From contig CALBKH010000022.1 of assembly GCA_937892955.1 (NCBI GenBank), forward strand, positions 1 to 40,497: a DNA stretch of 40,497 nt. The letters run 5' to 3'. A program made the translations under genes and the position numbers. Under the pieces are notes generated by a model. The model was not told the DNA's origin and made no database searches. It was given only the letters and a program-made list of their open reading frames with translations. Positions 25,106 to 32,983 of this stretch are shown here, in pieces (position 1 is the first letter of the stretch; every line of letters begins with the position of its first letter). The stretch comes from an uncultured Alphaproteobacteria bacterium (GTDB lineage Bacteria > Pseudomonadota > Alphaproteobacteria > Rhizobiales > Ancalomicrobiaceae).

Positions 25106-26152
25106 TCACGCCTTCGGCGGGCAGGTGGTCTCGCGGATGCGCAGTTCGGGTTCGACCAGAACCCGCATGTCGCGCGGCGGGTGGCCGGCGACGACGTCGA
25201 GCAGGGTCAGTGCCGCGAGACGGCCGACCTCCTGCTGGCCGTTCCACACCGAAGTGAGGCCGGGCGACCAGACCGAGGCTTCGTCGATGTCGTCGTAGCC
25301 GGTGAGCGAGATGTCGCGGCCCGGTTCGATGCCGCGGCGCTTCAGCTCCATCATCATGCCGAAGGCGAGGAGATCGTTGAAGCAGACGATGGCGGTGGGA
25401 CGGGCGACGAGCACGTGGCCGCAGATGTCGCGGCCGGCGCGGCGGCTGGAGGCGGCGGGAAACTCGAGTTCCGGGTCGACGGGAATGCCGGCGGCGGTGA
25501 GGGCATCCTCGTAGCCGGCGCGTCGTTCGGAGGCGGACGAGGAGTCCTGCTGGCCGCCGACGAGGGCGATGCGGCGGTGGCCGAGGCCGATCAGATGTTC
25601 GACCGCGCAGCGCAGGCCGGTGCGGTCGTCACCGCGGATGACGGGCACCTCGGGCAGGTCGGGCAATTCGCGAGCGATGAGCACGGTCGGCAGGCCGGCG
25701 TCGACGATGCGCGACACGTCGCTCGGCTTGGACCCGGCCGCCGGGCACAGGATCATGCCGTCGGCGCGATACTGCAGCAGGGTTTCGAGGAAGACCCGCT
25801 GGCGCAGCGGGTCGTCGCCGTGGTTGTAGAGGATGACGGTCTGGCCGTGGCGGCCGAGTTCGTTCTCGACCGCGGCGACCAGTTCGGCGAAGTAGGGATT
25901 GAGGATGTCGTGGACGACGAGGCCGACGATGTTGGTGCGCGCCGTCCGGAGCGACGCCGCCGAGCGATTGTAGATGTAGCCGAGTTCCTCGGCGAGCGCG
26001 TGGACGCGCTTGCGCGTCTCCTCGGCCACCAGCGGCGAGTTGCGCAGGGCGAGCGACACCGTCGCCGTGGAGAGATCGAGTTTCTCCGCGATCATCGCCA
26101 GGGTCAGACGCCGCTTGGGCGTGGCACCACCGCTTTCCATGTCACCGACCAT
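25106..26152 (-). CDS. LacI-family transcriptional regulator
   Basis: A 348-residue LacI/GalR-type regulator. The HTH is at about residues 16-40 (LTLAMIAEKLDLSTATVSLA), followed by the hinge (YIYNRSAASLRT) and a periplasmic-binding-protein-like effector domain with VGLVVHDILNPYFAELV, GHRRIALVGG and FNDLLAFGMM. Such proteins bind a sugar-like effector; the ligand is unknown. The start at 26152 (preceded by GGACAAAG) is preferred; an ATG at 26140 is also possible. The upstream neighbour on the same strand is a DMT transporter (120-bp gap), which is the natural candidate target. Confidence 0.9.
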   Translation of the reverse strand: MVGDMESGGATPKRRLTLAMIAEKLDLSTATVSLALRNSPLVAEETRKRVHALAEELGYIYNRSAASLRTARTNIVGLVVHDILNPYFAELVAAVENELGRHGQTVILYNHGDDPLRQRVFLETLLQYRADGMILCPAAGSKPSDVSRIVDAGLPTVLIARELPDLPEVPVIRGDDRTGLRCAVEHLIGLGHRRIALVGGQQDSSSASERRAGYEDALTAAGIPVDPELEFPAASSRRAGRDICGHVLVARPTAIVCFNDLLAFGMMMELKRRGIEPGRDISLTGYDDIDEASVWSPGLTSVWNGQQEVGRLAALTLLDVVAGHPPRDMRVLVEPELRIRETTCPPKA

Positions 26153-26272
26153 CTTTGTCCGGGGCTTCGTGCGCACGCCGCCACGCGCCGCTCCGCTCCG
26201 TTTGTGCCGGAACCGGGGGCCACTCGCAACAACATACCTGCAACCGCGGATGATCTCGCGTTTCGAAGGGGT

Positions 26273-27205
26273 TCATCGGGCCGCCGTGGTGGCGACGTTT
26301 CGTCGCCCCCGCTCGAGTTGGACCAGCCAGAGGCCACTGGCGATCACCACCGTGGCGCCGGCGATCGTCCAGGCGCCCGGCACGTCGCCGAAGACGAGCC
26401 AGCCGGACAGCGTCATCCAGACGATCTGGGCGTAGATGAAGGGCGACAACACCGACGCCGGGGCCCGCGCATAGGCGAGGATGAGCAGGAAGTGGCCGGC
26501 GGCGCCGCCGAGCCCGGTGACACAGAGCAGCATCCAATCGTGGGTCGTCGCGGGCGTCACCCAGATCGACGGCAGTACCGGCGCCAGCATCACCACGGCC
26601 GCGCCGGCGGGCAGCAGCAACAGGCTGGCGGTGGAATCGATGCCGGACAACATGCGGGTGACGAGGACATAGCCGGCGTAGCAGATCGCAGCGGCGAAGG
26701 CCCAGAGCATCGCCGGATCGAAATGCGCCGCGGTCGGACGTGTCACCAGGAGCACTCCGAGGAAGCCCACCGCGATCGCGCCCCAACGCTTGCCGCCGAC
26801 GGTTTCGCCGAGCAGCGGCACCGCCAGGAGGGCGACGAGGAACGGCACGCCGAAGATGATCGACATGGTCTCGGCGAGCTGGAGATGGCGCAGGGCGATG
26901 AAGTTGAAGACCGTCGAACCGAGCAGGAAGAGGGCGCGCAGGATCTGCAGAGCGGGGCGGCGTGTCGTCCAGGCGTGGCGGGCGGTGACCGGATTGAAGA
27001 CGATCGCCGAGACGAGGAAGGCGATGAAATAGCGGAAGAACGAGATCTCGAGCGGCGGCAGGGATCGGCCCAGCCATTTCGCCGAGGTGTCGATGGCGGT
27101 GAAGCAGACGAGTGCGCCCATCATCAGGCCGATGCCGACGAGACGGCGCGAGGGCTCCGGCCCGTCGTTTCGCGGCGCCACCGCCATCGCTCCCGCCCGT
27201 GCCAC
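26273..27205 (-). CDS. DMT-superfamily (EamA) transporter
   Basis: A 310-residue protein with two EamA repeats and about ten membrane helices. The first repeat (about 22-150) contains LPPLEISFFRYFIAF and ends with LLGETVGGKRWG. The second (about 165-295) contains APASVLSPFIYAQIVWM and WLVFGDVPGAW. It probably exports or imports a small organic metabolite of unknown identity. The GTG at 27205 is chosen because AGAGGA precedes it by eight bases; an ATG at 27187 is the alternative. It may be co-transcribed with the downstream LacI-type regulator. The 200-bp gap upstream, to 27405, shows no gene. Confidence 0.87.
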   Translation of the reverse strand: MARAGAMAVAPRNDGPEPSRRLVGIGLMMGALVCFTAIDTSAKWLGRSLPPLEISFFRYFIAFLVSAIVFNPVTARHAWTTRRPALQILRALFLLGSTVFNFIALRHLQLAETMSIIFGVPFLVALLAVPLLGETVGGKRWGAIAVGFLGVLLVTRPTAAHFDPAMLWAFAAAICYAGYVLVTRMLSGIDSTASLLLLPAGAAVVMLAPVLPSIWVTPATTHDWMLLCVTGLGGAAGHFLLILAYARAPASVLSPFIYAQIVWMTLSGWLVFGDVPGAWTIAGATVVIASGLWLVQLERGRRNVATTAAR

Positions 27206-27405
27206 CGATGTCTTCCTCTCGATCCGTCGCCGCGAGCGACCGTACCCACACGAGATACGGCCGGCGAAGCGAGGAGATCCGAGCTTCGACGGTGGGTTCT
27301 ACGTATCCGTCCGAGGGGGCGGGGTCCAGCGCGGGACGAGGTACGCGGCCGTATGGCTGCCATGCGGCGGGTGGGGCCGGGGGGGACGTGAGCGGCGAGC
27401 CGGGC

Positions 27406-27894
27406 TCACTCCTCCGGATCGTCCTCCGGCTCCTCGGCCACTTCGACCTCGTCGAGGGCGTCGAGCTGCAGCGTCAGATTGCGTTCGACGGCGCGCAGGA
27501 GCTTGCGGAGCTTCTTGCGGTCCTTGTCGTCGAAGCCGGCGAGCGCCTCGCGTTCGATGCGCTTCCAGATGCGATCGATCTCTTCGATCTTGGCGCGGCC
27601 CTCGTCGGTCAGGTGGACGCGGGCGAGACGGCCGTCGGTCTCGGAGGGGACGCGCTTCAGTAGGTTCTGCGCCGAGAGACGCGACACCATCTTGGTGACG
27701 GTCGGCGGCTGGACACCGAGCACCTGGGCGAGCTGGCTCATGGTGCGGCCGTCCTCGTCGGCGAGCGCCTTGAGCACCGCTTCCTGACCGGCATGCAGGC
27801 CGATGCGCCCAAGATGCGAGCCGGAGCGGGCGCGGTGGGCTTTGGCCGCCATGGCCAGTCGGTGGGTGACGGATTTTCGGTGTTGAAAGGTCAT
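27406..27894 (-). CDS. MarR-family transcriptional regulator
   Basis: A 162-residue MarR-type winged-helix regulator. The DNA-binding domain covers about residues 30-105 with GLHAGQEAVLKALADEDG, MSQLAQVLGVQPPTVTKMV (recognition helix) and the wing RVPSETDGRLARVHLT. A long dimerisation helix and an acidic tail (last 15 residues largely Glu/Asp) follow. The ATG at 27894 has AGGTG at ideal spacing; a GTG nine bases upstream is possible. A dyad just upstream suggests autoregulation. The effector and other targets are unknown; the neighbouring ABC ATPase lies upstream on the same strand. Confidence 0.9.
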   Translation of the reverse strand: MTFQHRKSVTHRLAMAAKAHRARSGSHLGRIGLHAGQEAVLKALADEDGRTMSQLAQVLGVQPPTVTKMVSRLSAQNLLKRVPSETDGRLARVHLTDEGRAKIEEIDRIWKRIEREALAGFDDKDRKKLRKLLRAVERNLTLQLDALDEVEVAEEPEDDPEE

Positions 27895-27905
27895 GTACGA
27901 CACCT

Positions 27906-27925
27906 AACCGATCGATGTAACGGTT
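27906..27925. promoter_or_regulatory. Candidate MarR autoregulatory operator
   Basis: AACCG (27906-27910) and CGGTT (27921-27925) are inverted around a 10-bp centre with two more symmetric bases in each half. The site is 12 bp upstream of the MarR start codon, where binding would block its own transcription. The size fits MarR sites (16-20 bp dyads). Confidence 0.4.
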
Positions 27926-27961
27926 TCATGACGATCGTGACGACCGAAGAACGGTGCCAGA

Positions 27962-28753
27962 CTACCGCGTCGCGCCGTCACGGTCGACCTCGCCGCTCGA
28001 CGAGGCGACGGCGGCGCGCAACTGGGCCGAGACTTCGGCGCAGCGCCCGGTGAAGTCGGCGCGGTCGCGCAGGGCCTCGTCGCGCAGGCCGTCGAAGGCG
28101 ATCGGCGTCTCGGCGACGATGTGGCCGGGGCCGGCGGCCATGACGACGACGCGCGACGACAGGAACACCGCCTCGTAGACCGAATGGGTGACGAAGATCA
28201 CCGTCAGACCCTCGCTCGCGGCGAGGCGCAGCAGCTCGAGGTCGAGGGCGAAACGGCCGATCTCGTCGAGGGCGGCGAAGGGCTCGTCGAGGAGCAGGAT
28301 CTTCGGGCGGGTGATCAGCGCCCGGGCGATCGAGGCGCGCATGCGCATGCCGCCGGAGAGTTCGCGCGGATAGGCGACAGCCGCGTCGGCGAGGCCGACA
28401 CGGGCGAGCGCCTCGGCGACGCGCGGGGCGATCTGGGGTTGGGGCGTGCGGGCGAAGCGCAGCGGCAGGGCGACGTTGTCGGCGACCGTTCCCCAGGGCA
28501 TCAGGGTCGGGTCCTGGAAGACGAAGCCGATGTCGCGTCCGGGGCGGGTGACGGTGCCGGTGTCGGCGGTCTCGAGGCCGGCGGCGATCCTGAGCAGGGT
28601 CGACTTGCCGCAGCCGGAAGGGCCGATGAGCGAGACGACTTCGCCGGGAGCGACGGTGAGCGAGACGTCGGCGAGGGCGCGTGTGCCGTTGCGATAGGTC
28701 TTCGAGACGCGGTCGAAGACGACATGGGGCGCGGCGGGGTGTGGATCCGGCAT
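27962..28753 (-). CDS. ABC transporter ATP-binding protein, SsuB/TauB type
   Basis: A 263-residue ABC ATPase of the nitrate/sulfonate/taurine group. Walker A GPSGCGKST is at residues 44-52, the Q-loop glutamine at 80 (FVFQDPTLMPW), the signature LSGGM at 132-136, Walker B ILLLDEP at 152-158 and the switch histidine at 190 (VTHS). All catalytic residues are present. No permease or binding-protein gene is within the window, so its partners must be encoded elsewhere or lost. It is divergent from the 8-oxoguanine-deaminase-like gene (83 bp), which hints at import of a purine- or pyrimidine-like compound. Confidence 0.9.
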   Translation of the reverse strand: MPDPHPAAPHVVFDRVSKTYRNGTRALADVSLTVAPGEVVSLIGPSGCGKSTLLRIAAGLETADTGTVTRPGRDIGFVFQDPTLMPWGTVADNVALPLRFARTPQPQIAPRVAEALARVGLADAAVAYPRELSGGMRMRASIARALITRPKILLLDEPFAALDEIGRFALDLELLRLAASEGLTVIFVTHSVYEAVFLSSRVVVMAAGPGHIVAETPIAFDGLRDEALRDRADFTGRCAEVSAQLRAAVASSSGEVDRDGATR

Positions 28754-28836
28754 CTCGGGCTCGTGGTTCGGCGGCGCGAGCCTAGCGGAGGCGGGCGGCG
28801 TTCCGCTAGTCTCGCGTCGATCGAACGGGGGACATC

Positions 28837-30177
28837 ATGCGTCTGTGGTTGAAGGATCCGCTCGCGGTGCTGGCGGATGGCGCCGAGCGCGGTGTCGTGG
28901 TCGAGGCCAGCCGGATCGTCGAGCTGGTGGGGCGGGGGCGCGAACCGGTGGCGCCGGTCGACGCCATCTTCGACGCGTCGCGCCACGTGATGTTGCCGGG
29001 GCTGATCAACACTCATCACCACGTCTATCAGACGATGACGCGGGCCCACCCCGACGCGATCAACAAGGAACTCTTTCCCTGGCTGAAGGCGCTCTATCCG
29101 GTCTGGGTGAAGGGGCTCGATCCGGAGACCTTCCGCCTCGCGGTGCGGCTCGCCGGCACCGAGCTGATGATGTCGGGCTGCACCACCGCGGCCGATCACC
29201 ACTACATCTTTCCCGCCGGGCTCGAGGACGCGGTCGACATCGAGGTCGACGAGGCGCGGGCGCTCGGGATGCGCATGACGGTGACGCGCGGCTCGATGAA
29301 CCTGTCGGTCGAGGACGGCGGCCTGCCGCCCAAGGCCGCGGTGCAGGACGAGGACACGATCCTCGCCGACAGCGAGCGGGTGCTGAACCTCTTCCACGAC
29401 GCGAAGCCGGGGGCGATGACGCAGATCGCGCTGGCGCCGTGTTCGCCCTTCTCGGTGACCCGGTCGTTGATGGAGAAGACGGCGCAACTGGCGGCGAAGC
29501 ACGATTGCCGGCTCCATACCCATCTCGCCGAGACCAACGACGAGAACACCTTCTGCCTCGAGACCTTCCAGTGCCGGCCGGTCGACTATCTCGAAGAGGT
29601 CGGCTGGATGAGCGACCGCACCTGGCTCGCCCACGGCATCCATTTCGACGACGACGAGATCCGCCGCCTCGGCCGCCACGGGGTCGGGGTGTGCCACTGC
29701 CCGACCTCCAACATGGTGCTCGCCTCGGGGCACTGCCGGACGCGGGAGCTGGAAGCGGCGGGCGTCGCCGTCGGGCTCGGGGTCGACGGTTCGGCGTCGA
29801 ACGACAATTCGAACCTGATGGAAGGGGTGCGTCACGCCCTGATGATCAACCGGCTGACCTACGACGCCACGGTGACGCATCTCGACGCGCTGCGCTGGGC
29901 GACGGAGGGCTCGGCGCGCTGTCTCGGGCGGAGCGACATCGGCCGCATCGCCGTCGGGCTGGAGGCGGATCTGGCGCTGTTCACGCTCGACGAGCTGCGC
30001 TTCTCCGGGGCGGGCGATCCGCTCGCCGCGCTGGTGTTGTGCGGGGCGCATCGGGCCGACCGGGTGATGATCGCCGGCAAGTGGAAGGTGGTCGACGGGA
30101 TACCGGTCGATGTGGACGTCGCGCGGCTCAGGTGGGAACATGGGGAGGCGGCGAAGGTGTTTCTGCAAGACGGGTGA
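28837..30177 (+). CDS. 8-oxoguanine deaminase-like amidohydrolase
   Basis: A 446-residue enzyme of the ATZ/TRZ branch of the amidohydrolase superfamily, closest by eye to 8-oxoguanine deaminase, which removes the exocyclic amino group of 8-oxoguanine to give urate. Metal-binding features are NTHHHVYQ (His 60 and 62), LHTHLAETND, LAHGIHFDD and the aspartate in GVDGSASNDNSN. The full-length C-terminal composite domain ends with the usual RVMIAGKWKVVDG. Other deaminases of the branch (guanine, S-adenosylhomocysteine, hydroxytriazine) cannot be ruled out. GGGGGAC precedes the ATG. A short remnant resembling a creatininase start follows the stop by one base. Confidence 0.85.
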   Translation: MRLWLKDPLAVLADGAERGVVVEASRIVELVGRGREPVAPVDAIFDASRHVMLPGLINTHHHVYQTMTRAHPDAINKELFPWLKALYPVWVKGLDPETFRLAVRLAGTELMMSGCTTAADHHYIFPAGLEDAVDIEVDEARALGMRMTVTRGSMNLSVEDGGLPPKAAVQDEDTILADSERVLNLFHDAKPGAMTQIALAPCSPFSVTRSLMEKTAQLAAKHDCRLHTHLAETNDENTFCLETFQCRPVDYLEEVGWMSDRTWLAHGIHFDDDEIRRLGRHGVGVCHCPTSNMVLASGHCRTRELEAAGVAVGLGVDGSASNDNSNLMEGVRHALMINRLTYDATVTHLDALRWATEGSARCLGRSDIGRIAVGLEADLALFTLDELRFSGAGDPLAALVLCGAHRADRVMIAGKWKVVDGIPVDVDVARLRWEHGEAAKVFLQDG

Positions 30178-30178
30178 G

Positions 30179-30196
30179 ATGCCACCAAGGCAGCAT
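30179..30196 (+). repeat. Left flank of AT-rich islet: copy of the creatininase gene start
   Basis: Six codons reading M-P-P-R-Q-H, one base after the deaminase stop, then out of homology and into a stop. The creatininase gene at 31098 begins M-P-P-R-R-H with 13 of 18 bases identical. This looks like the old start of that gene, left behind when the islet inserted. Confidence 0.45.
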
Positions 30197-30226
30197 ATTG
30201 ATTAATATTGAAGAGAAAGGCATTAG

Positions 30227-31030
30227 ATGTCGAGCGATGAAATTAAAATTAAGATTGATGACAAGATTTCTAAAATAAATAAAGAGATTGAAGTAAGACT
30301 TATAGATAGTAGACTTAGATTTTATAATCATACTAGAATCGTACTGGAATATTTATTCGTATCTGTTGTTTTAATTGAAGGCATATTTGGTATATATGGT
30401 GCATTTTTTAGTGATATAAGTATTTTAGAATTAATATATATTTCTTCAATGACCGGGGTTATAAAATCTATACACTGGCTTATATGGATTACAATACTAA
30501 TAATTGTATATGTAATTATTTCAGTCATTTTAGAAGTATTGGGTGTTAAAAACATATTTTCAACTCTATTTAGGACGCCCACTTGGATTGAACTACAAAA
30601 TTTTGGCAACCAGCAATTAGCAAAGATTTCATACTTCGCAATGGTGCTAATTCCTATAGCGGTATCATTGATACAGTATAATTTTTTTCAGATTGAAATA
30701 TTCAAATCATTTGCGCTACCGATAAATTTTAAGATAACATACCTAATTTCACTTTATGTATCTTTCGCGTTGTTTGCATTTTCCGCAGGAGCACCCAAGG
30801 AGCTTAAATTGAAGTCTGACTTCGGGGGGACTAAGATGCTTAATATTCATATTACAAATAGTTCCGGGTCTACTATAAATATAGATGATCGATATCTTGA
30901 ATTATTGGAAGATACCACGGATAAGTCTCGCCTGATTATGCGGGCTTTATGTTGGATGTTTTACATACTTGCGGTATGTTATGCATTAATATTGTTAGTT
31001 AGATCGATACATATCGTATTGGTTGCTTAG
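30227..31030 (+). CDS. AT-rich orphan multi-pass membrane protein
   Basis: I do not recognise this 267-residue protein. It has about five hydrophobic segments (near residues 42-62, 84-106, 133-153, 167-187 and 240-262). A charged helical N-terminus (about 1-35, rich in Lys/Ile/Glu/Asp) comes first, and a soluble stretch of about 50 residues (190-238) with LNIHITNSSGSTINIDD lies before the last helix. Base composition is extreme for this window, about 30% G+C, with AT-ending codons throughout, so recent acquisition is nearly certain. AGAGAAAGG precedes the ATG, so it is likely expressed. No mobility gene or toxin motif is present. A lone defence or membrane-sensing gene is possible, but this is a guess. 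Confidence 0.8.
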   Translation: MSSDEIKIKIDDKISKINKEIEVRLIDSRLRFYNHTRIVLEYLFVSVVLIEGIFGIYGAFFSDISILELIYISSMTGVIKSIHWLIWITILIIVYVIISVILEVLGVKNIFSTLFRTPTWIELQNFGNQQLAKISYFAMVLIPIAVSLIQYNFFQIEIFKSFALPINFKITYLISLYVSFALFAFSAGAPKELKLKSDFGGTKMLNIHITNSSGSTINIDDRYLELLEDTTDKSRLIMRALCWMFYILAVCYALILLVRSIHIVLVA

Positions 31031-31097
31031 TTTGATGGGTATATAGAGGAGCCTTCGTGCAAAGGGGAATTGAGAAGTCGTTTTGAGGGGTGGTCTC

Positions 31098-31115
31098 ATG
31101 CCGCCACGGCGCCAC
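31098..31115 (+). repeat. Right flank of AT-rich islet: current creatininase start
   Basis: M-P-P-R-R-H in GC-rich codons, matching the M-P-P-R-Q-H remnant at 30179-30196. The differences are mostly synonymous, as expected if an inserting element carried its own version of the gene start. Confidence 0.45.
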
Positions 31116-31901
31116 TGGTCGGAGCTGACCACCGAGGATTTCAAGCGGCCGAACGTCGCCGAGTGGATCGCCGTGCTTCCCGTCGCGGCGATCGAGCAGC
31201 ACGGGCCGCATCTGCCGCTCTCGACCGACACGGTCATCGCCGAAGGCCACGTGGCGCGCACCATCGAGCGGCTGCCGCCGGACCTGCCGGCCGTGTTCCT
31301 GCCCGTCCAGTCGATCGCCTGGTCGCTCGAACACGTCTCTTCGCCGGGGACGCTGACGCTCGACTGGGACACCGTCACCAAGGTGTGGCTCGACATCGGC
31401 GCCTGCGTGGCGCGGGCGGGCTTGCGCAAGCTCGTCATCGTCAACGCCCACGGCGGCAACGTTCCCGTCATGGATCTCGTCACCCGTGAGTTACGCGTCC
31501 GTCACGACATGCTGGCGGTCGCCACCTCGTGGTCGCGGTTCGGGCGGCCGCACGGCCTCTTCGACGAGCGTGAGCGCAGGTTCGGCATCCACGGCGGCGA
31601 CATCGAGACCTCGATGGTGATGGCGATCCGCCCCGATCTCGTCCGCGTCGAACAACTCGCCGACTTCCCCTCGGCGCAGATGCGGTTCGAGAAGGAGTTC
31701 GCCCACCTGCGCGCCTACGGGCCGAGCCAGTTCGGCTGGAAGGCGCAGGATCTCAACCCGACCGGGGCGATCGGCGCGGCGATCCTCGCCACGGCGCAGA
31801 AGGGCGAGGCGGCGATCGACCACGCCGTCACCGGCTTCATCGAGTTGCTTTCCGACGTCGCGGCCTTCGATCCGGCGCGGTTGTGGCGTGCCGGACGATG
31901 A
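31098..31901 (+). CDS. Creatininase-family amidohydrolase
   Basis: A 267-residue protein of the creatininase family, metal-dependent cyclic amidohydrolases that also include formylaminopyrimidine-type and mycofactocin-type members. Metal ligands are visible in AIEQHGPHLPLSTDT (Glu 33, His 35, Asp 44), VNAHGGN (His 118) and HGGDIETSM (Glu 170). GAGGGG precedes the ATG by eight bases; a TTG five codons upstream is less likely. It probably formed an operon with the amidohydrolase at 28837 before the AT-rich islet came between them. Substrate unknown; a link to purine-derived ring compounds is suggested by context. Confidence 0.9.
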   Translation: MPPRRHWSELTTEDFKRPNVAEWIAVLPVAAIEQHGPHLPLSTDTVIAEGHVARTIERLPPDLPAVFLPVQSIAWSLEHVSSPGTLTLDWDTVTKVWLDIGACVARAGLRKLVIVNAHGGNVPVMDLVTRELRVRHDMLAVATSWSRFGRPHGLFDERERRFGIHGGDIETSMVMAIRPDLVRVEQLADFPSAQMRFEKEFAHLRAYGPSQFGWKAQDLNPTGAIGAAILATAQKGEAAIDHAVTGFIELLSDVAAFDPARLWRAGR

Positions 31902-32097
31902 GGTGCGGGCGGCGTCGCCTTCACCATCCCGGGAACGTGATCACGAATGCGGTCGCGATTTCGCCACGAGTTGCGATATGATCGGCGTCCGGCGTGCCGC
32001 AGGGGCGGGCGCCGCGTGACGAGGGGATCGCCCTTGCGGGGTCTCCTCGGGATCGGATACCCCGGTCCCGAAAAACAGGCACGAGGGCGCTGATCAC

Positions 32098-32982
32098 ATG
32101 GCCCAGGGCACCACGCTTCCCGCGCTCGCTTCGCTCGAAGGCGGTCTGTCGCGCTATCTCGACGAGATCCGCCGCTTCCCGATGCTGCAGCCGGAAGAGG
32201 AATACATGCTCGCCAAGCGTTGGCGCGAGCACGAAGATCCGAAAGCCGCCGAACGTCTCGTCACCTCGCATCTCAGACTGGTGGCCAAGATCGCCATGGG
32301 CTATCGCGGCTACGGCCTGCCGATCGCCGAGGTGATCTCGGAAGGCAACGTCGGCCTGATGCAGGCGGTCAAGCGCTTCGAGCCGGAGAAGGGCTTCCGG
32401 CTGGCCACCTACGCCATGTGGTGGATCAAGGCGGCGATCCAAGAATACATCCTGCGCTCGTGGTCGCTGGTGAAGATGGGGACGACCGCCAATCAGAAGC
32501 GGCTGTTCTTCAATCTGCGCCGGGTCAAGAGCCAGCTCCAGGCGCTCGACGAGGGCGACCTGCACCCCGATCACGTCAAGAAGATCGCCACCAAGCTCGG
32601 CGTCACCGAAGAGGACGTCGTGTCGATGAACCGTCGTCTCGGCGGCGATGCCTCCCTCAACGCGCCGGTGCGGGCCGACGAGGAGGGGGCGGAGTGGCAG
32701 GACTGGCTGGTCGACAACGCCGAGAGCCAGGAGACGAAGCTCGCCGAGACCCAGGAGCTCGACGGCCGCAAGGCGCTGCTGGCGCAGGCGCTGGGTGTGC
32801 TCAACGAGCGCGAACGGCGCATCTTCGAGGCGCGCCGTCTCGCCGAGGATCCGATCACCCTCGAGGAGCTCTCGAGCGAATTCGGCATCAGCCGCGAACG
32901 CGTGCGCCAGATCGAGGTGCGCGCTTTCGAGAAGGTCCAGGACGCGGTGATGAAGGGCGCCAAGGCGCTCGCCCCGGCCTGA
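32098..32982 (+). CDS. rpoH: RNA polymerase heat-shock sigma factor RpoH
   Basis: A 294-residue sigma-32 factor. Region 2 contains LVTSHLRLVAKIAMGYRGYG and FRLATYAMWWIKAAIQEYIL (the -10 recognition helix). The RpoH box reads QKRLFFNLR at 133-141, diagnostic for heat-shock sigmas. The region 4 HTH is ITLEELSSEFGISRERVRQI at about 249-268. The N-terminus GGLSRYLDEIRRFPML is typical of Rhizobiales RpoH, which often have paralogues; whether this is the main one cannot be told. The 196-bp upstream gap contains no gene; a TATGAT -10-like box at 31977-31982 lacks a good -35. The HPP gene starts one base after its stop. Confidence 0.95.
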   Translation: MAQGTTLPALASLEGGLSRYLDEIRRFPMLQPEEEYMLAKRWREHEDPKAAERLVTSHLRLVAKIAMGYRGYGLPIAEVISEGNVGLMQAVKRFEPEKGFRLATYAMWWIKAAIQEYILRSWSLVKMGTTANQKRLFFNLRRVKSQLQALDEGDLHPDHVKKIATKLGVTEEDVVSMNRRLGGDASLNAPVRADEEGAEWQDWLVDNAESQETKLAETQELDGRKALLAQALGVLNERERRIFEARRLAEDPITLEELSSEFGISRERVRQIEVRAFEKVQDAVMKGAKALAPA

Positions 32983-32983
32983 C

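Noticed and set aside
30328..30609. A 93-codon minus-strand ORF inside the AT-rich islet
   Set aside because: It lies fully antisense to the 267-codon frame, has no ribosome binding site I can see and no recognisable motif; the plus-strand frame has a good ribosome binding site and coherent membrane helices.
31977..31982. Promoter upstream of rpoH based on TATGAT
   Set aside because: The -10-like hexamer is good, but no acceptable -35 lies at 16-18 bp, and no heat-shock-type promoter pattern is convincing in the gap.
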